Below are positions 13,801 to 26,300 of a stretch of DNA of 64,000 nucleotides, in pieces; position 1 is the stretch's first letter, and each line of letters begins with the position of its first letter. This DNA comes from Gymnogyps californianus (taxonomy: Eukaryota; Chordata; Aves; Accipitriformes; Cathartidae). The notes beneath the pieces were generated by a model, which did no database searches, was not told the origin of the DNA, and saw nothing but the letters and a program-made list of their open reading frames with translations. Both the position numbers and the translations under genes were made by a program. The DNA lies in contig NC_059481.1 in assembly GCF_018139145.2 (NCBI RefSeq), positions 10,342,368-10,406,367 on the forward strand, read 5' to 3'.

Positions 13801-15444
13801 TGGCTGTTACCCAAAATAAAACAATAAAGAATTGTCCTATATGTGTTTATGTAATCATGTCAAATCAAACTGCAAGAGAGAAGCCGCTGCTGTGCTCTGT
13901 TCTCTGCTTTACCTTGCGACACTTATTTCTAATGATTATCTTACTGCTTTTATACAGGATATAGATGAGTAGTGGGTACTAATATAATTAAACCTGATAA
14001 GAGAGTGTCCTGAATATCATGCATGTGCGTGCACAGCCTGTGTAATAGGGCTAGTACATGTCACACATCAACTTTCTATGATTTTTACATTACCTTTATT
14101 ACACTGGCTGACACCCACGTTCTCTGCTTTTATGACGGTAGCTTTTCATTAATACTGTACCTAAAACATTATTTTAAGTGGGGTGAAGTCAGGTTAAAAA
14201 AAAAAAAGTAAAGTTCCTCTGATTTCTGCAAAACTAAGATTTTATTTCCTGTGTGTGCAGACTGTTAAGTCTTGGAAGCAGTAGACAATATATGATGTTT
14301 TTCAGCAGATAGTCTCGCATAGCATATTCCCATATTCAGATGAACAGGCACGCACACGTAGATTGCATTGCAATCATATGCGGCTGTTGGGAAAAAACTG
14401 TGTTTTGTTTTGGTTTTGACTATGAAAAGAGCCGGCGCCTCGATCCAGCAAGGGTTCGTGCATGGTTTCCTTTTCAAACCCCGGACAATAACCTATTCCT
14501 CACAATCAAAGTTCAGTGAAGGGAAATGGCTTCCAGGAGAGCATGGTAGTCTAGCCAGCCCCAGAGCAATCGTACTACGTGATAGAAGGCAAGGCAGGAG
14601 CTATCAGGATAATTGCCTCTGGAAATGACCACAGGGGAGGGCCTGATCCAAAACCCCCACCGGTCAATAAGAGGCTACCACTGACGTGGGCTCACATCAT
14701 CAGTTGTTATATCGGAAAGATTTTTTTCCAGGACAGTGGTTCTGATTTGAATGTTCTTTGCACAGAGCAACAAATACAGATACTCAGCCACTGAATGAGG
14801 CAGGGGCTGATTTAAGGTGGTGATGAGGCTGGCATATGTCTGACATGTTCATCGGCACTTCTCTAGGGCTCACACCATCTCTGTATAACCCCACAGGTCT
14901 CTCCATACTTACCTTACTCATAGTAATATTCAACGCTACTGATACATAAAGAAGGCGGTAAGACAAAATGATGTCGGCATTTTTCCACATCGCCATTTTG
15001 CTGCATCCTGCAGCATTTTGTGCGGTGCACTGTCCACCCGGCGTGGGCACTGTCCGCCCAGCATGGGCAGGGAAACACACTGCCTTGTGTGCCATCCTCA
15101 CAGACCAGCACAAAGCCCATCACATTGAGGTCGCCATCCCCACAGAGCAGATGCAGTTTTATGGATGTTTGTGCTCCGTGCGGCACGGTCATGCCGGGCC
15201 TGTCGGGTGTCCCCCGTGATGCCTCCCACCGCTGCAGCACCCTAAGCAGAGTGCAGCCCTGAGCCCCAAAATGCCCTCGGCACATGTCAGTCACGTCCCC
15301 ATTGTGTTCAGCCCATTACGGGTTTTACATTTTCCAGTGAGGGCAATGTACAGCCTAGCTGAGGCCAATCAATACGCTCCAGGACCATTATCCTATAAAA
15401 TGCCCACTTATTTAAAAAGGGAGTGGGGGGTACAGACCTTCAGA

Positions 15445-15510
15445 TCTGATCCAGCTCTGTTAAAGTCAACGGCCAAACTTCCATTGATTTTCAGAGGCAA
15501 AGAGTTGGCA
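15445..15510. mobile_element. Degenerate copy of the same amniote repeat type
   Basis: GATCTGATCCAGCTCTGTTA then AAGTCAACGGCCAAACTTCC and ATTGATTTTCAG follow the order of the pattern seen at 31440 (GATC..., GAAGTCAATGGCAAAACTCCCATTGA..., TTCAG). Strongly diverged. Confidence 0.45.
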
Positions 15511-18500
15511 TGTGCTTTAAAATATTCACAACCCAGAAATAATAGCAACAAGCAGAAAAACATAGAAGCGGCATCTTCAATCCATATACTATGGTCTGTG
15601 TGATACTTCTGTCATTAAAAATAAACAGTCAGCTGTTTGGGGGAAAATAAGGGTGCATAAGCAATTGTGCATTTCAGAATCCCTCAAAGCATAGGCAATG
15701 ATGATAAGGGCAAGGCATAAAACCTGGTAGGTATTTTATTTGCATGTTCTCACACTGGTTTCTGAACCATTTTTTCCTTCCCCCTAGCTAGCACTTTGCT
15801 CATCCTCGCTGTTGTGCTCATTAGTCTGGTTAAGCTGCACTGCAGGATTCAGCTTGTTATTTTAAGTAAAATAATTGAATTAATCTGGGATTCCATAATT
15901 ATTCCTTTTTGGGAGATAAACATACTTAATCTGAGTACAACAGTGTTTGTTCCTTAACCTGGGACCCCTGGATTTTAAGCGGAGCCAACAGATGATTTTC
16001 AGAGAGGTATTAGCACAGCACTTCTATCTGCGGTGGTGTCTGTGTCGTGCCCCTAATCCTGCACCGCTACTGTGCAGAAACAACAGGGAGTGCCGAACTT
16101 GTAAAGACCTTTAGGAATTAGGTAAGTTCCTCCAGGGTACGAAGCTCTTCTGTCAAAGGTTCCTGGCATCTGTGGGGTCACTGCTGATTTGTGAGGACTG
16201 CGTTAACTGATTTTCACTGTCACAGTGCCACTGGTGAAAAGGGAGATGATAAAAGACTTTCCCGATGAAAAAGTGCTGCCATTTTCATTTCAAACAAGGC
16301 ACTGGCATGGTTATTTTAGCCTTATGTTTGCTGGGACAGTATGGATGAAAAGGAAGCATAAGCATTTTGTTTTGTAGCTATGGAGGTAATGGCTGGTAGC
16401 TCCTGGCAAGCCTGTCCTTGGATGCTGGATCCTGGGGATGGCTGCAGGGAGGCCCCTCCTAGGGGCTCCCCGCAACCGTGTGGGTCGCATAGGTGCGGTG
16501 CTGGGCATTTCCTTGGGAGCTGCTCACGCGCAGTGGTAATAGGGACAAGCTCCAGACGGAAAAAAAAAAAAATCACTCTCTTTCTCTGGAAAAGTTTCTA
16601 AAAATTCTTCTCAGTTTGGAGCGATGGATGCACAGCTCTTCAGCTCCCCGGGAGCTGCACACTGGGGCTGGCCTTATTCTGCAGCAGGGTTTGTGCTTTG
16701 AAATGTTTCTGCCCACCTGGCTTGGGAGAAGCCCCGTGGGTGAGGCTGCCACCCGGCCCAGGGCAGCACGAGGGGGTGCTGGGCCGTGTGGGGCTGCGGA
16801 GGGGCAGCGGGTCCCCTGCCTGCCCATCCCCAGGGGCCAGCGCTGCTCCCTGCCCTGGGCCACTCTGAGCTGGCCACACTGTGCACACACGCCTGAGCCT
16901 GGGTTCACAGTCTGCTCTCCGCGTGTCTCTGAGTCTGTGTTTTGACTCCATTCAGGAACGTGTCTGCTCCCTTTTGCCATTTCTCCTCTAAATGCGGTGG
17001 TGCTACAGCTTCATGGGGCTCCACTACGGAGGAAACATTTTTATCTTAACAGCCGGTGACCCAGGAGGTTTATATATATGGGAGGACGCTAACCTTTGGT
17101 CTAAATATTTCATCCTTGTTCTCAGCTCAGAGAAGGATTTTTATTTTCCTCTAAACATCTGTGAAATACTTCTTGGCCATTTTAGAGTCCTTCACATATG
17201 GGACTTGAAAAGACGTTTCCTTCTCTGTCAGTAGTATTTCAGATGCTTTTATACAAGAAGTAACATCAGGTGACTATTTGCTTGTGTCTTTTTTAATTAC
17301 GTCAGTCCTTGAATGAAGTGCACAGCCAGCGGGGCCCGTCCTGCCTCCTAGGTAAGTGCCTTACTCTCTCAGCGAGATGGGCCGGCTTGTGGCTGCTCTC
17401 GCTGCCTCCAGGGACCCTTCCAAATTGCATTTCTCAACAGGAGGGGTGAAGAGCAATTTCTCTCCTGGCCTCCCCATGAGCTTTTCCCATAGAAGAGTAC
17501 AGTTCAGTAGCCACGACACCCCTGTACACAAGCCTCTCAGGCAGAAGAGGAGAAACTCAGGTCTCGCTCTGCCTTAACCACGGGGCTTCTCTGCAAAAGA
17601 GAGACAGCACCTCTTCCCCCAGCTGTGTGAAAAGAAAGGAGAGACCAGACAGCACAGGTGAAGCTGGGGGGTACAAAGGAAAGCACAGCAGATGGAAGAG
17701 CATCCCCTTCTTGGACCCCAAGAGGTGTGGACCCGCTAAGCCTGGTCGTGCCGGAGGAACTTCTGGCAGTGTGCAGCTGTGGCCGCTCGAACTTTAATTT
17801 TGAAAATGAAGTTTAAGCACCTCAGAAATCAAAATACAGCCAGCTGGTAATTCTGAGGATGGTATTTCTGAAATCAGGAACCTGAATTTCACCTAAACCT
17901 CTTTTTGGATCAAACACTTGACAGCTTCTACAAGACGTTATATAAATATTCCTTTTGTTGGATTCGACAGAGTTTCCACATGATTTGAGAGCACTGTTGT
18001 GTAGCAATGGACATAAGCACGTGCTTAAAACTTAAGCAAATGCACAGATGGTCCTTTGAACTTGGGGGCCCAAGAATATGTCTTGAAACTTCTCCTGGCT
18101 TGACCTGTGCCAGCAGGGACAGAAGGACGGTCATCTCCTACTCTGTACTCTATCTACTCATTTTCCTTGTTGTTTTCCTTCTCCTTTAAAGTTGCGTTGA
18201 AACCAATCAACTAGAACATTTCCAAGCGTTTAGTGTATCCCAAACAGGAAAGCCATGTCTACCCACCGCCAAAGAGCAGGAGGACAGGGCAAAATGGCAG
18301 CACGTCAGGGTCCCAGCCGGTGGCCTTTCCCCTTGGGTGCCACCACGCTCTCGCCAAGAGTGATGGGCACTCCCTCAGGCTGCGGGGTCCCTCCCATGCC
18401 GCATCCCGGGGTGGCAGGGCTGGTGGCTGCCTGGGCTGCCGCCAGGTAGAATACTAATTTCGTGAGGGATTTATTGGAAACAAGACTTCGGATTGAATTA

Positions 18501-21500
18501 TGGTGTAATTATGAGCTGGTTTTGTGTGTGCTACAAGACTGGGCAACTTGCCACTGGGCACAATCTGCTGCGCATCAAGCAACCGTGGGAGAACCTGCCA
18601 GTGCTGCCAGCCCTCCCCTCTCCCTCAATTAAACACTCCTTCTGACTGCCAGTTACACAAATTAAGCTGTTTTAGCCTCATTTACAATATCATAAGTGAA
18701 GAGCGACAGGCTGAAACCATCAAACACCCTTAGCTTTCAGCAGCCTTATTCCTGCAATGACCATATGCTTGCGCACAGTTGTCTTTCTCAGCTGATCTGA
18801 TACAGAATTAATTGACACTCAGATTTTAGCTTTAACATACCAGCTGTTAGCTGTAGAACAACAATCAGGGCTGCTCTTTAATCAGAAAATGTACTAGCTA
18901 CCTTAAGGGTCTAATTTTTTTGACAGCTATGAGTGATTGCTTATGCTTACATGATCCAGTCATAATTTTAGATGAAGTTGAAATACTGCTAAATGCGCTG
19001 CTTAAAAAAACACAGCCCCCTCTTTTTCTTTTCGGCCGTATGGTGTTTGGCAGTTGGCAGAGAGACAGACGTGGAGCCGAAAGATAAAGGATGAGTCACT
19101 GTGACGGTGGTGCAAGGCAAAGGACCGGATTTCCCGCCGGGGAAACCCCGCCGTGGCCCACGCCAGTCCTGGCTCCTGCCAACAAGCACCCTGAGTCTGA
19201 TGTTTCTGTGAATATCTGGGAAACCTCCTTGGACAGCTTCTCAGCTGGTATAATAGAGCACGAGTGATTTACCCCAGCTGGAAGAACGGGTTTGAATTTG
19301 GCAAATACATTTAACAAAGAATGGCTGCTCTTAAAAAGCAATTGTATCACAGGATAAACTAAGCTGCAAGGGCATAAATTGGATGGGGAAGCCCATTTTA
19401 ACAGTACTTAGACATCTCACATGGGCAGCCAATTTCTAAATTTGGGTGCCTAAGTCTCAACACATTTAAAAATACGGTATTTTTTCTGTTCTTTTGTTTT
19501 TGCTGATCTTTCATCCTACTTAGAATTATATTTTTTCCTTGAGTTCTAATAAAATGAGTTAAATAATTAATGCCACAATCCAATAACTGATTATAGAATT
19601 TTTTCAAAATTGCATGTAGCACTGTTCACATACTAAATCTTTTTGATTAATGGTTTTTAAAGAAGGCTTGTTACATCCATAATGTAAAAAAGTAGAGAGA
19701 TGTAAGCTACTGAGGTAAAATCTAAATACCTTTTATGAACAGTAATTTATTTTATAAGCTCGGTTCTTGATGTGTATGTAAGAAATACTAGCACGGAAGA
19801 AATATTCTAAAAAAACTGCAGATAGAAGCCTCCTCTTCCATACCCCCCTGAAATCTAGTTTATGTCCATAGGTGAATTGCTGCTGTGAAGCCACTGCAAT
19901 TTGACTTTGTACAAAAAGGGTCATTGAACAGAAGGTCAGGCAGCTGGCCATTTCCATTTCAAAGATGCTATCAAAAGGGCAAGAGGCAGTTCATCCAGCA
20001 GCCCTTTAGCAAACAAGATTTTCTCCTTTCTCATTTATGATATTTTTTATGCTAAAATAGTTTATAGGCTACTGAGAGAGGGGCCTTGATTCATTTTCTT
20101 CAGAAGGAAAGTGGACTAAGTGGAGCTTGGAAAGGACTTTGGTTCAAGAAATCAGAGGAGCTTTTGAGTAATGAGGAGCCATTTGGTGTCCACTTATCAA
20201 GAGCCTGGCAGTAAGGCAATAAATCATTACGGGGACTCTCCGCTTTAGCTGAAGACAATTGGAAAAGGTAGCAATTTTATTACAAATTATGGCTTATCAC
20301 CTCCTTAATGGCAGGCCTCAGCTTTACGAATACTTGAGCTTACTAATCAAGATAAACCAAACAAGCTCAGAAAAGTTTGGGGATCCTGCATGCCAACGTG
20401 CCATCACGGAGGAAAGTCCACCGCAAGGTTTGCAGCGCTGCCTGACAGCCGGAGGCACAATCCATCCCGCCTGCCAGTTGCTGACAGCTCAAATGATACT
20501 GGTTCTTCTGGGATTAGAGAATTGCCTCTCGCCAATGAGCAGCTAAAATTCGCCCATTACAGCGATTTAAAAATAGGCTGTTTCTCCTCCAGTATTTAGT
20601 GCACTTGCGTAGTGGGACGGGCAGAGCCAGAGATCCTCGCCGACGCATTGCCCCGGCTGGTGACTTTTGTGAAAGTGCCCCTGCTCAGTAAGCGGGTTGG
20701 TAGCTTGCTTGGTCATTTTAAGAAAAAGAAATGTGTCTTGCTCTCAGGGAAAAAAATGCTTAAAACAATTTAGGTCCCATATTTTACTCTACATACCATT
20801 CTGCTTGTCATCTCAGAGTGCTTTTACACTGCAACTTCATGGATTTTATTTCACAAATACAAGGGGGGAGAAGACGATCTTGGCAGCATGCTTTGGAACT
20901 GAAATATCAGACTGCTTGTGGGCAGGAGGCAGGGGTCCCCAGCTCCACCATGCAGCCCTTGGGAGGAGCAAAATACAAATATTGAAATTTCTGGAAAACG
21001 AATAAAACAACCTTTCTGTACAAATCAGTGTGAGAATTTCAGGCTTCAGTAACTCATTATTTATCAATTGACAGAAAGAAAGATGATTTATGGGGCAAAT
21101 TTTGAAAGTGGGTCCCCACTGCAAACAGACTCCTGACCCGTGCTTGGGCTCGTACATGCAAAACAACTGATAACAGCCCGAAACTCTAGTGAATCTTTGG
21201 TCATCCTCCCAGCCCTAGCCATGTCAGAGATAACTGAGTGAGCTCACAGCTTCCTTGCCAGCACAAATATTTTCAGAAGCACGTCAGCGTAAGTTCAAAA
21301 TATGTCATTGTAAAATGTTTATACAACATTGAACTGAAAATCTATCGATATATCTGTGCTATACCAATGCATCCTGATAATAAGAATGCTTCATCACAGC
21401 AGGTCAATATTTATTGGAGTAAATCAACCCCTTGCCAATGCGGAAATGAAGGTGTCCGTTACCTGAAATTGGAAGAGTTGTATATTCAATTATAAAAACT

Positions 21501-21534
21501 AACAAGCGAAGGCTTTAGCTACTATACAACGACA

Positions 21535-21592
21535 TCACTCCATTGACTTGATGGAGCTGCATCAGTTTACATCAGATAAGTCTGGTCTTAAA
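21535..21592. mobile_element. Degenerate amniote repeat (CATTGACTT...CAGTTTACATCAG)
   Basis: ACTCCATTGACTTGATGGAG followed by CTGCATCAGTTTACATCAG. It resembles the frequent sauropsid sequence in which a CATTGACTTCAATGGAGTT core is followed by ACACCAGTTTACACCAG. Diverged fragment. Confidence 0.5.
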
Positions 21593-23281
21593 AGCCTTAC
21601 CAGAATATCTGGGAAGGACTCGAATGGCCTTTACGCAGCGTAGTTATACAGGGCGGCGCAGCCAGATATGCAGTGGGCAGAGTGGTCCCCTGGCACATGG
21701 GGGAAGAGGTGGCACCAAGCATCAGCCCAGTGAGCAGCACCCCTCCGTGGGTGAGCCCCTGCCCTCCACTCAGCTCCCTACAGCAGTGCCCACCGGCACC
21801 TAGAGGCACAGGAAGATCGGTGGTGCTTTTTGGTAAGCCCTCCTGTAAGGTGTAAGGGAACATGTGAGGCCCTATGGCCAGGGGCAGCATGCGAGGGGAA
21901 GATCCTGGTCCTTTGGGAACACCTCTCCCAGCTGCTTTGAGAGCATTGCTGCCAGTGCCTCCCGCTGCTGCCGTGCTCATGCTGCCGGAGGCAGCGCCGA
22001 CATGCTGCCCACATTCAGCAATGAGATGCATCCCTCGGTGGAGGGTGAGTGAGATCAGAGATGTGGTAATGGAGGGCTGGGAAAGACTGCACAGAAAGAA
22101 ATGAGTAAATATTTTCTATTATCCCTCCATAGCTTTATCCCTGTTAACAATATTGATTGTGGAAAGTGAAGGTGAAGTATACAATTTTAAATACAGCTGT
22201 TGCGAGTCATAATTCAAATAGGGACATTTCAAACATGTCTGAAGCATGGCAGCAGCAATCAGCAGCACGGGGCCACTTGGAAATATGGCCACTAACAGTC
22301 TTCTGAAAAGCGTAAGGCAAATTGCCAGCTAAATGAGAGCTAGAGGAACACCACGGCCCACTGTGTTTTCCAGAGTGGCTGGTGATGAGGTTGTTCATGG
22401 TGTCCTTTGGAGAAGGAACAGCATTTCCCGCCAGCTGGTTTCTCCCATGCCTCTGCCCCACAAGCTCGGCTGCTGCTGCCGCCGCTGCCTCCCAAGGCTG
22501 CGGAGGAGAAGGGATGTGGTCCTGGAGACAGCACTGCCACCCCCGGAGGTACCTTGCCCTGCGCCGCTAATGACGCTGCTCCGCTCCTGGGCAGCAGCAG
22601 CAGCTGATGCCGCTATTGTTTCTTTGACAATAATACAGATTTTAGACTTACTAGTCACGGAGACGTTTTTCTTCCTCTCTTCCTAGCGCAGCATAAGCTA
22701 CTTTGACACCCCAGGGACAGGCTTAGGCACAGCTCTGCAGCGGGTTTGGTGCCGCAGCGGTGAACCTGTGACCCCTAGCACTGCTGTGGACATGCAAGTA
22801 AATTCAGAGGGGCCAAAGGTAACTCTGGGGCTCTGCGTTTTCTGCTCATCGGCTCTGCTTCAGCATCACAGCTACACCTTGTGCCTTTAGACTTAGCTCA
22901 GTTTTCACTTGCCAGGAGGGGAGTGAAGAAAAATGTCAAGATCTGCAAATGTAGCTAGACCTTAGGGTGCTGCTTCCCCCACCGGGGTGAAGAGCAGGGC
23001 TCCTCTGGGATTGTTCACAGCAATTATAAGATGAACCATGTGAAAAACCTCTGGAGTAACTCAGCAGCTCTCAGTTTGCTTTGTAAGTGCTGAAAATTGT
23101 CCTCAGGTGTTTCGGAGGGGCCTCCAGGTAGCCCTGAGTTGTGACTCGTTACCATAAGGGACGTGTGTTTGGCATTTAGGTAGGCCACCGGCTCTGCTAG
23201 ATTTGAAGGTACTGTGAACATCAGACTGTCATCCTTAAGGCATAATAATGTTTTCTCCTTAAAGTTCAACTGTGGTTTTTG

Positions 23282-23320
23282 TACCCATCAAAGTCAATGG
23301 GAGTTTTGTTGATGGGACCA
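23282..23320. mobile_element. Short fragment of a CATTGACTTCAATGG-type repeat
   Basis: CATCAAAGTCAATGGGAGTT followed by TTGTTGATGGGACC. The GTCAATGGGAGTTTTG core is that of the same old repeat type. Very short, so assignment is weak. Confidence 0.35.
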
Positions 23321-26300
23321 TGTTTATGTAAAAATACTACTGAAGAGGCAATCATTTTGAGGTTTTGTGTTTTAAAAGTGTAAAACAAAAAGACCTTCCT
23401 TTCTACAAAGCAATAACATGTCAGAGAACCGTAGACTTATAACCAAGGTTCTATACCAAAAACCTGTAAAGGGAAAAGCTAACAAGAGATTGTAAGAAAA
23501 GGTCAATGAAGCTGTACAAAAGGGTAAATATTCTGATGGTTTCCTCTCAAATGCATTGATATTAGGTTCAGAAAGAATTCTCCAGGTAAGTCTGGTGCTC
23601 CGTTTTCCAAGTAAATACTGCTTATCTCTGCTTTTAATCCAATGTAAGACCACTGGCTGAAGGTCTGAGCAGTTTGTGAAATTTCACCTAAAATTTTCAA
23701 TCTTTTTCAGTGTGAATTCATTCAGGCTGCAGAGCTGGAACAATTGCTATTTCATTATATAAAATGAGAACATTAAACTTGACAGCAATTCCAGGGCATA
23801 AAATTTCAGCAGAGCCGTGGAAGTGGTAGAGCAGCTATCTTCGACCTTTGGTCCATCATAAATGGGGAAAGAGATGCTTGTCTGAAAGGGAGAAAGTATC
23901 ATGCTTCTGGAGGCTGTTGCTGCTTTTATTAACACGGCAGCCTCCTGCTCAGCTGTGCTCCTCCAGCACTGGTTTGTGGGGCTCACACATCCAACAAAGA
24001 GGTATACCGAGTGGTATAAGGGTGGAGGGGAAAATTTGAGGCAGAAATGCCAAAATAGGTCTGCAGCAAACCCTCTTGAGGGAGACAGGTGGGAAGAGCA
24101 CCCTGATCAGGCATATTAGGTATATAAGCTATACTGAGTAATCAGCATGATATGCCAAAAAGCAGTCACCAAACAGGGCTGACGAGTGATTTGTGCTAAG
24201 TGAGCATCAGTACTGAGCCAAAGATCTGAGTAAGTACTACCTCTGAGTCCTACTTCAAAGAGATGTTTTTAAGAGCCTTGAGGAGCTAGGCACAGAAAGT
24301 GTTAAGGAAATACAAAGTACCAGAGATTTCTGATTTAGCTTAGGGTTGAGGTAGGTCCAAGTTTCAGGGTATAAATAACAAAGGAAGATCTAAATCTGTA
24401 ATATCCTCTGCAATCCTTTTTTTTCCCATAGCTGAAGAAGCTACTGATAATGTTTTGCTTGTGCTGATCAAACCCTCATCGTACTCCATCCTGGTCCTCT
24501 CTTTTGCTCTCCAAGAGGCACTCATTTTCCTGTCTGACTGCCAAACATCTAAGCAGTTTTTCCCACTGACTCTGTGCTGAAGAGAGTGATGAAGCTGTAT
24601 TTTCATTCACAGCTTTAGAACATCCCCCTGGTAGGAATACATTTTTCTTGGGTGCTGCATGAGTGTCCCCTCGGTACACTCACTGTGATCTCCTGTTGCT
24701 GTCAGAGCAGTGGTACTCCTATCACTGATCTATGAGTATGCTGTGATTTAAAGGTTTTTTAAAGCCCTGTAGCTTGAGCCAGGCAGCCGAAATGGAAAAA
24801 AATAACTCCAGCAGTTTTGCTGCCTTTGCAAGGAGAGAACAAGGAGAGACATGGGTCACCCCATGGAAGTGAGGCCGAGACAGACAAAATGAAGCCACAG
24901 CCTCAAAAAATCAGCAGAGTTTGGGTAACATTTGCCAAGTGTTCCCAGCTCCGCATAGGCAACCCGACTTGCAGCCCACGATTGCGCAAGGTGCGTGCCG
25001 GCAGGGGCGACTCTGCAGAGCAGCCAGTCACCTCGGTGGTCTTTGGAAAAGTCCTCAGCCACAGCCAAGCCTGCTGCCGTGTTCCCTGCCCACACACGAT
25101 CTTCGCACTAAAAATGACAGTCCATGAACCCAAGGCCTGGGAAGGAGGTCCGTGACCTCGTCGGGCTCAGAGCACACCAATGCACAGCAGCAGCACCCGG
25201 GGAAACAGCTGCTTTGCGGGTCCCGGGGAGGCCACGATGCACCCGTGCAAGCGGGGCCCCCTCGGCCAGCCCCGCTGCTGCCTCTGGTGCTCATAGCACC
25301 TTCCTCCTGCACCTCCCAGCTCCGCTCCTGGCTTGCTGCTAGTGGGACATGGTGATGATTCCCACTCTTCAGCTGCTAAGCCTGCAAAGCAAAGATAATC
25401 CCCTTTCCGCTTACACAATGTTTGACCTGCCTGGTGTCCCGAGGGAATAAAGCAAAGGATGTGGGGTGGTGCAGGGCAGGGGGGGTGGCTTTGTCACCTG
25501 AAGGGGGAAAGCAAGGGAAACTAGTTAAAATGGATTTGAGGCTGATTTTTGCCACCAGATGTGCTTCAGAAGAGCCATAACCTGGTACCTTGTGTTCCTG
25601 CAAATTCTGTGAGCACTGAAACCGGTGAATTTGAAACTTTCCTAATAACACATCAAATATTTCACATGGTGCTAATGACAGATGTAATATCACAGTTAAA
25701 ATAAATAATTGGCACTTTTAAAAGCACTATGTTATTTCAACTGTGTTCTTATGGTTCAGATATTTCTACGGAACAGTCATATTTTCTTCTGACACCTTTA
25801 CAAGTTAGGTTCAAAATGTATCATTACGAAATATGGTCAGATGCATTAAAATTATAATTAAAAAATTGCTTTTCACCCTGACATGAAAAATTTAAAGCTA
25901 GTACCAAGGAACAAAGTACTTTAACCTATCGGATAAAAGGAAAGCAATGTATTATTTTAAAAGTGAATTATTTTTCAAGAGTTTATTTTATAATGGTATA
26001 ATGACATTTGTGGACCCTAAAACAGAAATATTAGTCCTCACAGTTAATTAGCTCTTAGAGGGAATTTTGCACACCCACATTATGAGTTATAATCGCCTGT
26101 TTCTGGGTTCACAGTGAGGACGTTGGAGGGGAAGCAGCACCCCCCAAAACCTGTGCGAAGGCCCCCAGCTGCCTTAGCCGCAGCACTGACGGTGGTGGGG
26201 GCCTTCCCCGCTCTGCTGCTCCCCGAGGCCACTGTGTCCCTCAAGCCACCGCAAGCTGCGGCAGTCCCTGCTCCTCATGCAGGATCCCTCCCTCTGATTT

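Larger units (their letters stand above)
10001..20000. other. Gene-free upstream flank, part 2
   Basis: No gene recognised. The longest open frame (222 codons, 11927-12595 +) has no family similarity or coding texture. Contains the double hairpin at 10771 and an old repeat fragment at 15445. A block at 18440-18920 is rich in AATTA/TTAATTGAC-type homeodomain motifs. Confidence 0.65.
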